Positions 46,901 to 56,213 of a DNA stretch of 64,000 nucleotides are shown one piece after another; the first letter of the stretch is position 1; each line of letters begins with the position of its first letter. The notes under the pieces are model-generated. The model saw nothing but the letters and a program-made list of their open reading frames with translations. It did not search any database and was not told the DNA's origin. The stretch is from contig NZ_JAABOQ010000006.1 of assembly GCF_010671565.1 (NCBI RefSeq), positions 186,001 to 250,000 on the forward strand, read 5' to 3'. The DNA is from Spongiivirga citrea. Its GTDB lineage: Bacteria; Bacteroidota; Bacteroidia; Flavobacteriales; Flavobacteriaceae. A program made the position numbers and the translations under genes.

Positions 46901-47512
46901 TATTTAAGAGGTCGTACTGGCGAAACAGAAAAAGAATTACCGTTGTACAAAGTGGAAAATCAAGGTTATATTCACTACGGAAAAGGTAGTGTCGTGTTGT
47001 ATGCGTTGCAAGACTATATAGGTGAAGAAAAAGTGAATAGATCACTCCGCAATTTCTTGGCCGAATATCGCTATAAAAGTGATCCATATCCTACTTCCTT
47101 AGATTATTTAAGGCATCTTAAAAAGGTAGTTCCGGATTCTTTAAATTATCTTATTACAGATCTCTTTAAAGAAATTACCCTATTCGACAATAGATTGAAA
47201 GAAGCATCTTATAGCAAAAAATCGAATGGTAAATATGAGGTGTCACTTCAAATTGAATCGTTTAAGATAAAAGCCGATAGTATTGGCAACGAACGAAAAG
47301 TAGCCACTAAAGATTGGATTGATGTAGGTGTATATGCCGATGACGCTGAAAAGAAGTTATTATTCGAAAAAAGAATTAGAATCGATCAACCAAAAATGAA
47401 TGTTCGTTTTGAGGTAGATACCATTCCGGCGAAGGCAGCAATCGATCCAAGGCATTTATTAATAGATCGTGTATATAACGACAATATAAAACGCTTAAAA
47501 ACAACAGAATAA
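43928..47512 (+). CDS. ABC permease fused to M1-family metallopeptidase domain (module 2)
   Basis: A 1194-residue paralogue of the protein at 37824-41471 with the same layout: an ABC-2 type permease in two halves, then an M1-like domain. The zinc motif is HEMGH with H936, E937 and H940, the likely third ligand lies in LSESFAEY, and an IHYGKGSVVLYAL segment follows. As in module 1, no GxMEN exopeptidase motif is seen before the zinc site; SFAQAFPGTMPYSEAIGF stands there. The two proteins are only moderately similar in the membrane part, so the duplication is not recent. A terminator follows. Substrate unknown. Confidence 0.9.
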   Translation: MFKTFFFGELRYSLRQPMVYIFLLIIGLLVFGATASDNVTIGGAVGNVYRNSPYTLGQYTSIMTLFGLLMATAFFNYAALREHNHNFNEILFTTPLGKAGYFFGRFFGALILGTVPMLGIFLGMIIGTYVAPVAGWVDAERYTSFTAEMFINNYFLFILPNMFFAGAIIYGLAKKFKSTVISFVGSLIIVVVYALAGSLTSDIENETIAGLTDIFAISTYDITTKYYTSVERNTLSPGFSGLLLYNRLLWVGIGTIILLLSYFSFSFKEKSKKVKKTVEAKVVKPITAFSLPKATSSFSAKTEWLQFKSFFAVNFLSIVKSVPFKILSLFSVIIIIGDFVAGFEYFGLKSYPLTYKMLDLINENAEIFVTIIVVFFSGELVWRDRGSKINEVIDATPHTSFTSLAAKAISLVGIASIIHIVLIFFSALYQLLNGFTRVEFDVYFLDFLYGNFPLYMVMSGIMIFVQVLLNNRYVGYFIGLLLVYGTRIVFSIIDVESNMLLVFGGPSIRYSDMNSFGPGLKGAIWFNLYWMLFSLVCLFLAGILWNRGLLTGLFDKIKHAKKNISKPIIAGFALSLAAFITVGSYVYYNTQVLNTYRTSDVREELAVKYEKTYKKYDGIPMPKITDAKYNIDIFPKERNAKVNAKLVLTNENEVAIDSLHFILDDDWETELLIPNSTKVLYDEEFGYVIYKLESPLQPEQSLAIEIKNSYTTKGFKNTRGSASIVNNGTFLNNGEILPSFGYQKGGEISDKNTRKKYGLPPKDRTPALSIQDTTLLRKNYITDGTGDYINVESVISTTSDQVAIAPGSLIKKWKKDGRSYYHYKLDQASLNFYSFISADFKIASRKWNGIDIEVYYDEKHPENVERMLDAVQRSLEYYTKNFGPYYHKQCRIIEFPRYASFAQAFPGTMPYSEAIGFVIDLENETENNVVDAVIAHEMGHQYWAHQLLGANMQGGTMLSESFAEYSSLMTMKGISKTPMKMREFLKYDHDRYLRGRTGETEKELPLYKVENQGYIHYGKGSVVLYALQDYIGEEKVNRSLRNFLAEYRYKSDPYPTSLDYLRHLKKVVPDSLNYLITDLFKEITLFDNRLKEASYSKKSNGKYEVSLQIESFKIKADSIGNERKVATKDWIDVGVYADDAEKKLLFEKRIRIDQPKMNVRFEVDTIPAKAAIDPRHLLIDRVYNDNIKRLKTTE

Positions 47513-47528
47513 CCACTTAAACACCACA

Positions 47529-47565
47529 AAAAACGCATGAATCTTCGATATTTTTATGCGTTTTT
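47529..47565 (+). terminator. Terminator of the second ABC module
   Basis: A 10-bp perfect stem (47529-47538 with 47556-47565) with a 17-nt loop ends in a run of T. It begins 16 bp past the stop codon. Confidence 0.7.
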
Positions 47566-47787
47566 CCTTTAATATAGGCCCTATTTAAGGCAAAAAATGT
47601 AACTCCCTTAAATTCAATTTAATAGATTAACGACATATTTTAACATTATTTGTAGGTTAAAACTTTCAATTTTAACATTTTTTGTGCATTTCATCGAATA
47701 TTTTGTACCCAAGTCGTGATTTCGAAGGTTTTTGATTAATATTACGATTAGAGTAACAGCCAAAAACCCAATGGTGCGTCCCCCCCA

Positions 47788-50700
47788 ATGGACAATCCAA
47801 CTAAACTTAACCTAAGAATGCGTTTCACCAAAAAAAACGTATTTGTAATTATCATATTTTCGGTATTTATTTCGGCCCTCTTTGCCGCAAATAAATTATC
47901 GAATAGTGCTTTTATACCCTTTTTTGAGCAGGAAAATGTTAAAGAAACCATTTCATTAACAACAGCCAAAAAAAAATCGCTTCAGAAGGCAGAATCTGCC
48001 GCTGTGGTAATGCCTAATCCCCTTATAGCCGTTGCAGATAATATTGTGACTTGTCCCAATAACGGACTCCCCTTAGCGCGTTTCTTTTTATGTGGTACTG
48101 GAGATTCAAGAGAAATCAATACTGGTATTACAGGGTCGACCATTTCTTGGCAATTGTTAGACCCGACAAGTTGTGCAGGTCAAACTATTGATGATTGCCC
48201 AAATACTAATGTAACTTGTACCTGGAATGATATAGCCACTGGCCCAGACTTTACGATCACTGATCCTGGTGAATATCAATTGATTATTATTACCAATGGT
48301 GTACTAGAGCGTTACTATTTTAAGGTAAATAGCAACCCCCTTGATCCTCAAACGATTAAAACTGATATGGTTTGCGGTAATGACGCACAAATAGAAGTTA
48401 CTAATATTCCTGAAGATTATGAATACAGCTTAAATGATCCCAATGGAACCTATCAACAATCTCCTATTTTTGATATTACAACTGCTGGTACTTATACAAT
48501 ATATGTACGTCAAGAAAATGCAGGCCCTACGGCTTGTATATTTCCGACTCAAGAAATAATCATAGAAGAATTAGACATTGATGTGGATATTACGCCCACT
48601 GATATCGAATGCACTGGCGAATTTGGTGCCATTGCAATTGAGATAAACGACGTTCCTGAGTTTTATAATTATTCTTTATCATTAGCTGGCACAGTAATTG
48701 ACACGTTTGGACCTTCAACAGATAACAACTACACTTTTAATAATTTAAATGGTGGCACCTATGAGGTACTAGTAACCACAGATGATGGTTGTGCATATTC
48801 AGAAACTATAGATATTTCATCTTTATCAACTTTAGATCTTACTGCGTTTGCCACAGAAAGTTTTGGTTGTGGCACCACCACTGTACCCATTACTGCGAAT
48901 GCAACTGGCGGAACCGGTCCATATCAATTTTCAATTAATGGTGGAACACTACAAACAAGTAACATACTAGATGCTACAACACCAGGAGATCAAACTATTT
49001 TAGTAAGAGATGCTAATAATTGCGAAAAAGTAATTACCTATAATGTTCCTGATATTCTTCCTCCCGAAATCACTGTTGATAAATTTGATAGTAATTGTGC
49101 AGGTGCTGATGATGGTCAAATTTTAATAACTGTTACCAACAGCCGAGGTTATCAGATAAATTTTAGTATTGATGGTGGTGCCACTTTTCAAAATTCGGGT
49201 AATTTCTCTAACCTAGCTCCTAATAATTACAATCTCGTTATTCGATACCAAACAGGAACTTTTGTTTGCGATATTGTGCAAACAGAAGCGGTAAATTCCG
49301 CCACAAGTTTAGTCGGCGATCGACAGATTGATGTTGAAGCTACTTGTACAACTGGAGCAACGGTTTCGTTTACTGGAGTAATTGGTGGTCAGGCACCTTA
49401 CTTTTATGATCTTGGTAGCGGTTTTGTGACAAATCCGATCTTTACCAACGTAAGTCCTGGTTCTTATAATCCGAGAATTCGAGATAGTAATGGCTGTGTT
49501 TTAGTGCTTGCACAATTGGATGTAACAGCACCTAATGAACCTAATGATCTTTTATTTAATATAGTAAGTGTAGACTGTGTAGCAGGTACTGTCAATGTTG
49601 AAGTAACGTCAACTGGTGGAGGCACCAATTTAACCTATGAAATTACGGCCCCGTCTAATGTCGCGCCAAGTCAAACCACACCAACTGTTCGTTTCGATAA
49701 CCTTTCATTAGGCAGTTATACTTTTCAAGTAACTGATAACGACAGCGGTTGTGATTACCAGGAAAGCTTTGCCATTACAGATATTAGCTCAATCACAACA
49801 AGCGGACAACTTGTTCAAAATGTTCAGTGTTTAGGAGAAAGTCAAGGTGCTATCCGATTTTCGGTAAGCGGATTTGAAAATACATATAGTTACACCATCA
49901 ATACACCAACTCCCATCAATTTAAATGGACAGACCGATACTTCTTTAGACTTCACTGGCTTGCCAGCCGGCACATACACCATTCAAGTAACCGATGATGA
50001 TACTTCATGTACTAATGACGCAACGGTCACGGTACAAGCACCTGCTGCAGCCTTAGGCTTAACTATTGACGTCGATGCTATGGATTGCGGAAATAATAAC
50101 CGCGGACGTGTCATTGGACAAGGTGTGGATGGCTGGGGTAGTTACCAATATCGACTTACACAGCCTGATGCGACCACAATTCCGGGTTCTGGCAATTTTA
50201 GGAATAACAGAAGTTTTGGAAATCTTTCTCAAAGTGGAGAATATATCTTAGAGGTACAAGATGCTAATGGTTGTATTGTTGAACAACGATTTACATTAAC
50301 TCCAGTTGATTTGCCAGTTCTTAACAATATTACTCCAGCTACTGACCTTTGTTTTACAACTGCTACAGGAGCATCTATTACTGTTGAAGTACAAACAGGA
50401 ACTGGAACTGCTCCTTTTGAGTACAGTATCAATAGTGATACCCCTCAGGCATCGCCAAACTTTACAGGATTAAATCCTGGAACCTATACCATTGAAGTTA
50501 TTGATGCTAATGGGTGTACCGATGATGTGACAATCGATATTGAAAGACCGTTAAGTGTAGTGGCATTTATTACTGCGGATTTACAATGTCCTGCATCAAG
50601 TCCGACTCCCGCAGAAATTCGAATCAATGCACGCCGTGGTTACGCGCCATATGGAAATATTGAAGTCTTTTTCAATTCAGCTTCTATAGCAAATATCCCA

Positions 50701-53700
50701 GCCACAGGATCAAATACCAACTATTCTACAGTCAACCCAGGAACTTATGAGTTTGTGATTACCGATGCCAATGGCTGTACAACAAGAAGTAATGAAGTTA
50801 TTATCGATCCTCTTCCTACTATTTTAGAATTGCCCCCGGCAGTAATAGATGCAAGTTGCGGATTGGATAATGGCTCCATAGAAATAATACCTGACCCTAC
50901 AAGTGGTGCTGGGCCCTTTGAATACAGTCTAGATGACGGTATTAATCCTCCAACACCATTTACCGGTCAATCGTTATATCCAGGATTGGCGGCTGGAAAT
51001 TACACCTATACAATACGAGATTCTAAAAACTGTGAGTCGACATTTGCTGTAACCATTAATACTACTCCAGCTTTAAATGCTAGTACCACCAGTTTAGATG
51101 AAACATGCAGCGGAGGAACTATTAACCAAGGTAGTATTGAGGTAACTGCAACCAATGGTGTTGGGCCTTATACTTTTGAGTTGTTCGATGCACTTACAGG
51201 AAACTCAACAGGAACTACCTTAGGTCCTTCAGCTGGACCAGAAACTTTCTCGGTTGATTTCGGATCTTATTTTGTGGTAGTGACAGATTCTAATGGTTGT
51301 ACATTTACTACAATTCCAGATATTATAAATGATCCAGCCGATGTAACACTTACATATACCCCACCACCAAATATAGATTGTACCAACACCGGAACTGCCT
51401 ATGAAGTTCAAATCGTTGGAGGTACGGGTTGTTTTGAAATTGGTCTGGCAGGCGGTCCTTTAGGAAATCCAAATGCATTACCAGCTCCAAGTGGTGGAGC
51501 TTGTGAACGAAATCATAGCTTTGCCGGTATTGTTACAGGCTCTGGAACGTATTTAGTTGAGATATTAGATTTAGGAACTGGATGTCGTTATTTTCAAGAA
51601 ATCGTCATTCCAGAGCCTAATGATCTAAATATAGTTGCAGCTCCCTCTGCCACTCCAGTATGTGAGGGTGATACAACAGGAACTTTAAATTTCACTGTCA
51701 ATGATTACACAGGAAATGAACTAACTATTACTGTACTTAATACCGATACAAACGTCATTGTTTCTGCAGCCAATGCCATTGCCGTTCCTGTAGGAACTGG
51801 TGTTGGAACTGCACCATTTACCTTTACTCCAGCTCCTTACCTTAACAATTTACCAGTTGGTAATTATCAAATATTAGTTGAGGAGACTGATCCTACTTCA
51901 ACTCGTTGCGGCGCCTCGGATACTTTTAGCATAACAGCAAACCCACCATTACAACTTAACCAATTAACCAACATAAATGCTGGTTGTACGTTCGATGCTC
52001 AAGTGGTGATTCAAGGAACAGGCGGATCAGGCACAGGTTATGAATACCATTTTGTACCCGACCTTACCCCAGGAGATACAACAGATGATACCCCAGTTCC
52101 AGGAGATTACGCAGCTACGAATAATGAAATTGACTTAGATCCGGCAAGCTCCTTGAATTGGGATGCTTGGGTTCGAGATAGCAACGGTTGTGAAACTAAA
52201 ATCGATATCACCATTGCCATCGATCCGCAACCAGTTGTAGATGACATTACAATTATTAATCAATGTAGCCCAATAAACAATACATACGATGTAGAAATTC
52301 GCATAGATCCAATCGTATTGGCGTCTTTGACTGCTCCTGTTACTTATGCGATTATTCCTCAAGGACTACCAAGTACGTCAATAACCTACACGAACAGTCC
52401 CTTTTTTACTGGAATTAGTCCAGGAGATTATACTGCTATTGTTAGAGATGGGAAGGGCTGCGTTTCACCTGAGGACTTTACATTGAGCCCCGTACTAAGA
52501 ATTACAGCTGAATTTAGCACATTACCTACATGTAACAACAATGATGGTGAAATCACGGTTAATATTCAACAAAGTTCTGGATTAGCCAACTTAGATTTTA
52601 CGCTTAATGATGGGATAAATCCTCCTGTCCTACAATCTGGCAATAATGTTTTTACCAATTTAGGCCCAGGAAATTACACGATTGATGTAGTCGACACTGA
52701 TACAACATGTCCGGCTTCCACTTCCGTAGACCTTGATCCTAGAACAATTCCTGTCATCACTAGTTTAAATAAAACTGACATAAGCTGTAACGGCGCTGAT
52801 GACGGTACTTTTACTGTTGAGTTAGATGGAGCTTCTATTGGTGTTGGTGCTGATCCGTTTACCTACATTTTATATCGTGGGAATATTCCGCTAGGGGGAC
52901 CTTATCCAGCCGAAGAAGCTAATCAAACATCTAATGTTTTCGAAGATCTTGATCCAGATACGTATACCGTTCGAGTAGTTTCTAATCAAGGATGCGATGC
53001 CGTAAGTTCAGATACTATTGTTGAACCTGATGCGTTCATTATATCAGCATCAAACACTGACTTTACTTGCGACCCATTAAATAATAGTTTTAGTACGGCT
53101 GAAATAACAGTATTCCCTAATGGATCTCAAAGCACCAATCCTTTAGATAATACGGGAACAAGTCCTTATAGCTATAGTATTGACGGTGGCACAAACTTTC
53201 AAAACAGTAATATCTTTGAAATAGTTGATAACGGCTTATCACAAACCTTTACGATAGTTGCACGCGATGCTAATGGTTGTATCTCAACAGCAATTCCAGA
53301 TATCACCATTGACCCGCCAAATGTACTTGACATTCAAACTAATGTTACCAACGGAATAACATGTAGTAATGATCCGCTTAACCCTAATCCGGCAGTTGTT
53401 AATATTAATGTGGCTTCTGGAGGTGGAGGCGACTTCATTTTTTACTTAACACCTATCGATCCTTTAAATCCGTTAACAACACAAGATACTCCCGCTGGTA
53501 CAACGAGCGCAAACTTCAATATCAGCATTCCTGGAGATTACTTATTTGCTGTAGAAGATGAACTTGGTGGTGGTTGTAGATATTTCTCTCAAATCGTCAC
53601 TGTAGACCCTTATGATACGATTGAAGCTAGTATTGCGAATCCGACTTCGGTTTGTTTCACTGCGCCAAATACTACAGCCGACAGTACAGGAACTGTAGAA

Positions 53701-56202
53701 CTAACAGTAACAGGATATACAGGAACATATGATTACGAGGTGTTCTTAGACAATGGAACTACAACGGGAATAACTGGTTCTGGAGATACCGCAACCGGTG
53801 CTACAGTAGTTGGCAGCTTACCAGGAGCAAATATTTATATTGAAGTAGTAGCTACGGCAACTCCATTTTGTCCAGCACGGTCAAACAATGAAACTATTCC
53901 AAAACCAGATGAGGCATTGGACTTTACTGCGCAAGAAACAGCAAATGTTACCTGTAGTAATGACAAAGGTGTTATCGTCCTTGAGCCTGCAGGCGGTTGG
54001 GGAGATTATGAATTTGAAGTGATTAACACCACTACCGGAGTCACTGAACAAGCATTTGACGCAAACCGAATTTTAACTGATCTTTCAGCAGGAATTCATC
54101 AAATTACTGTTCGAGATGCAGAGAATTGTACGTTTACAAATACGATTATCTTAAGTGAACCCGCACCAATTATTGGCGAAATCGAACTAGTAAATGGTCT
54201 ATTCTGTCCAGGTGATAATGATGCAGCTATTCAGGTTGATGCTACACTAGCAGGGGGCGAAGGCTCATATATTTTTAGATTGAATCAATTGGATGCAACC
54301 AATACCGTAATCCAAACCACAGGCCCACAAGCAAGTTCAGAATTTAGCAACTTACCCGCGGGAAATTATTCCATTATTATTAGAGATGGATGGGAGTGTG
54401 AACATGTAACTCAGCCATTTGCTGTTCAAGACCCAGAACCGCCTTTAGTACTACTTCGTGAAGCTACTGCTTTATCGTGCATCGATCCGGCCGAATTAGA
54501 GATCAATGTAACTAATCCTGATCCCGGTGCAGAGTATGAGTATTTAATAAGTACCGACGATCCGTTAACTGGTATATGGACAGCGATGGGACCTGGAGTT
54601 TCGACAACCATGGTACCACAGCCTCAAGGAGAATATCGATATTTAATTCGTGAAGTGGGCGCCGCCTCTTGTCCGTCAGTAATTACCAATCAGGTTCGGG
54701 TTGATCCAGTTCCTGCACTCAATATCATCCCAGATGAAACCAATGCCAACTTAAAATGTGCTGGAGAAGCCACGGCAATTATTAGGGCAGAAGCCAATGG
54801 CGGTTCTGGTGACTATCGTTATCGCTTATTTGCTGCTGGAGCAGATCCATCTGTGGATGCCCCTTTAGTCGGACCACAGGACTCTGGGATTTTTAGAAAT
54901 CTAGGAGCAGGTAATTATTTTATTCAAGCAGAAAGTCGAGGTTGTTTTGAAAGAACTGCAAATATACCAGTAGTAGATCCTGTTCCTTTACAGGCGGAAG
55001 ATCCTAGAATCACCAATGTAAATTGCCCTGGCGGAATGAACGGAAGCATCATAGTAGAAGCTTCTGGAGGAACGGGTCCAATTCAATTTGCCATTAGCAA
55101 TAGATTAAATGAGTTTTTTGATGAAGAAATTCCTGGAACCAATGTTTTCAGATTTGATGATCTAGAAGCTGGGACTTATGAGATAATTATCCAGGATTCG
55201 GTTGGGTGTTATATTACTTATACAAGAACAATCACAGAACCTGCTGCTATAGTCAGTACATTTAGCACGGTACCTGAAAGTTGTCTGGGTGATGATGATG
55301 GAATAATACGTATTCAACTTCAAGGGGGTACACCTCCTTATTTCACAACCTTAGACCCAACCGATCTAACTAGCTATATAGAAAATCAGTTTGAGTTTAG
55401 GGATTTAAGAGGAGACCAAACCTACGAAATACATGTTCTCGATTCGCAAAACTGTCCACAAGTTGTAACGGTTGACCTTGGTGTTGGTATTCCGTTAGAT
55501 CCTATGCCCGAAATACGGTATGAATGTACAGGTACCAATTTAATGAATGAGGTTGAAGTAGATGTAGGCTCCATTCCGTTAAATGATGTTATGTTTAGTT
55601 TAGATGGTGGTAGTTTAAGAGATTCAAATGTCTTTACACAATTATCAGAAGGTGATCATCAAATTCGCGTGCTACACAGAAATGGTTGTGAGCGAATGGT
55701 AGACTTTTCGATAATTACAGCCGACCCAGTATCTGTAAGTCTAGTTGAAACGGGAAATAATGTGCTTACAGCAATGGCAGCGGGCGGAGTACCGCCATAT
55801 ACGTATTATGTTAATGGAGAAGATGTAGGTGATGACAATGTAATTATCGTACCAGAAAACGGAATTTACGAAGTACGAGTAGTAGACACCAATGGCTGCG
55901 AGGCAATCGATCAAATAGACTATTTGTTTATTGATGTAGAGATACCCAACTTTTTTAGTCCAAATGGCGATGGTCAAAATGACTACTGGGCACCAATTAA
56001 CCAAGTGTCCTTCCCAAATATTCAATCGGAAATTTATGACCGTTACGGACGCCTTATTAAAAAATTAGCTCAAAACGAAAAATGGGATGGTCGTTACGAA
56101 CGTAATTCGAAGCCACTACCTTCTGGTGATTATTGGTATGTAATTAGACTTAAAGATTTTGATAACCGCGAGTTTACTGGGCACTTTACCTTATTGAGGT
56201 AA
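47788..56202 (+). CDS. Giant secreted SprB-like repeat protein with type B T9SS sorting domain
   Basis: A 2804-residue cell-surface or secreted protein. A signal-type hydrophobic segment lies at about residues 16-34; a second ATG at 47818 would place it at the usual distance from the start. About 28 repeats of 75-110 residues follow, each ending in a strand pattern like YTIEVIDANGC; they resemble SprB repeats of gliding adhesins. The last 90 residues (from FFSPNGDGQNDYW to FTGHFTLLR) match the gliding-motility C-terminal domain that directs proteins to the T9SS by the type B route. Each repeat carries a cysteine near its start and another near its end. No PorP/SprF-like partner gene follows; the next gene is murF on the other strand. 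The ligand is unknown. Confidence 0.9.
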   Translation: MDNPTKLNLRMRFTKKNVFVIIIFSVFISALFAANKLSNSAFIPFFEQENVKETISLTTAKKKSLQKAESAAVVMPNPLIAVADNIVTCPNNGLPLARFFLCGTGDSREINTGITGSTISWQLLDPTSCAGQTIDDCPNTNVTCTWNDIATGPDFTITDPGEYQLIIITNGVLERYYFKVNSNPLDPQTIKTDMVCGNDAQIEVTNIPEDYEYSLNDPNGTYQQSPIFDITTAGTYTIYVRQENAGPTACIFPTQEIIIEELDIDVDITPTDIECTGEFGAIAIEINDVPEFYNYSLSLAGTVIDTFGPSTDNNYTFNNLNGGTYEVLVTTDDGCAYSETIDISSLSTLDLTAFATESFGCGTTTVPITANATGGTGPYQFSINGGTLQTSNILDATTPGDQTILVRDANNCEKVITYNVPDILPPEITVDKFDSNCAGADDGQILITVTNSRGYQINFSIDGGATFQNSGNFSNLAPNNYNLVIRYQTGTFVCDIVQTEAVNSATSLVGDRQIDVEATCTTGATVSFTGVIGGQAPYFYDLGSGFVTNPIFTNVSPGSYNPRIRDSNGCVLVLAQLDVTAPNEPNDLLFNIVSVDCVAGTVNVEVTSTGGGTNLTYEITAPSNVAPSQTTPTVRFDNLSLGSYTFQVTDNDSGCDYQESFAITDISSITTSGQLVQNVQCLGESQGAIRFSVSGFENTYSYTINTPTPINLNGQTDTSLDFTGLPAGTYTIQVTDDDTSCTNDATVTVQAPAAALGLTIDVDAMDCGNNNRGRVIGQGVDGWGSYQYRLTQPDATTIPGSGNFRNNRSFGNLSQSGEYILEVQDANGCIVEQRFTLTPVDLPVLNNITPATDLCFTTATGASITVEVQTGTGTAPFEYSINSDTPQASPNFTGLNPGTYTIEVIDANGCTDDVTIDIERPLSVVAFITADLQCPASSPTPAEIRINARRGYAPYGNIEVFFNSASIANIPATGSNTNYSTVNPGTYEFVITDANGCTTRSNEVIIDPLPTILELPPAVIDASCGLDNGSIEIIPDPTSGAGPFEYSLDDGINPPTPFTGQSLYPGLAAGNYTYTIRDSKNCESTFAVTINTTPALNASTTSLDETCSGGTINQGSIEVTATNGVGPYTFELFDALTGNSTGTTLGPSAGPETFSVDFGSYFVVVTDSNGCTFTTIPDIINDPADVTLTYTPPPNIDCTNTGTAYEVQIVGGTGCFEIGLAGGPLGNPNALPAPSGGACERNHSFAGIVTGSGTYLVEILDLGTGCRYFQEIVIPEPNDLNIVAAPSATPVCEGDTTGTLNFTVNDYTGNELTITVLNTDTNVIVSAANAIAVPVGTGVGTAPFTFTPAPYLNNLPVGNYQILVEETDPTSTRCGASDTFSITANPPLQLNQLTNINAGCTFDAQVVIQGTGGSGTGYEYHFVPDLTPGDTTDDTPVPGDYAATNNEIDLDPASSLNWDAWVRDSNGCETKIDITIAIDPQPVVDDITIINQCSPINNTYDVEIRIDPIVLASLTAPVTYAIIPQGLPSTSITYTNSPFFTGISPGDYTAIVRDGKGCVSPEDFTLSPVLRITAEFSTLPTCNNNDGEITVNIQQSSGLANLDFTLNDGINPPVLQSGNNVFTNLGPGNYTIDVVDTDTTCPASTSVDLDPRTIPVITSLNKTDISCNGADDGTFTVELDGASIGVGADPFTYILYRGNIPLGGPYPAEEANQTSNVFEDLDPDTYTVRVVSNQGCDAVSSDTIVEPDAFIISASNTDFTCDPLNNSFSTAEITVFPNGSQSTNPLDNTGTSPYSYSIDGGTNFQNSNIFEIVDNGLSQTFTIVARDANGCISTAIPDITIDPPNVLDIQTNVTNGITCSNDPLNPNPAVVNINVASGGGGDFIFYLTPIDPLNPLTTQDTPAGTTSANFNISIPGDYLFAVEDELGGGCRYFSQIVTVDPYDTIEASIANPTSVCFTAPNTTADSTGTVELTVTGYTGTYDYEVFLDNGTTTGITGSGDTATGATVVGSLPGANIYIEVVATATPFCPARSNNETIPKPDEALDFTAQETANVTCSNDKGVIVLEPAGGWGDYEFEVINTTTGVTEQAFDANRILTDLSAGIHQITVRDAENCTFTNTIILSEPAPIIGEIELVNGLFCPGDNDAAIQVDATLAGGEGSYIFRLNQLDATNTVIQTTGPQASSEFSNLPAGNYSIIIRDGWECEHVTQPFAVQDPEPPLVLLREATALSCIDPAELEINVTNPDPGAEYEYLISTDDPLTGIWTAMGPGVSTTMVPQPQGEYRYLIREVGAASCPSVITNQVRVDPVPALNIIPDETNANLKCAGEATAIIRAEANGGSGDYRYRLFAAGADPSVDAPLVGPQDSGIFRNLGAGNYFIQAESRGCFERTANIPVVDPVPLQAEDPRITNVNCPGGMNGSIIVEASGGTGPIQFAISNRLNEFFDEEIPGTNVFRFDDLEAGTYEIIIQDSVGCYITYTRTITEPAAIVSTFSTVPESCLGDDDGIIRIQLQGGTPPYFTTLDPTDLTSYIENQFEFRDLRGDQTYEIHVLDSQNCPQVVTVDLGVGIPLDPMPEIRYECTGTNLMNEVEVDVGSIPLNDVMFSLDGGSLRDSNVFTQLSEGDHQIRVLHRNGCERMVDFSIITADPVSVSLVETGNNVLTAMAAGGVPPYTYYVNGEDVGDDNVIIVPENGIYEVRVVDTNGCEAIDQIDYLFIDVEIPNFFSPNGDGQNDYWAPINQVSFPNIQSEIYDRYGRLIKKLAQNEKWDGRYERNSKPLPSGDYWYVIRLKDFDNREFTGHFTLLR

Positions 56203-56213
56203 TACGAAATAAG

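Noticed and set aside
37824-47512. Composite transposon with inverted ends
   Set aside because: The mirrored genes are diverged paralogues; I see no transposase, terminal inverted repeats or target duplication.
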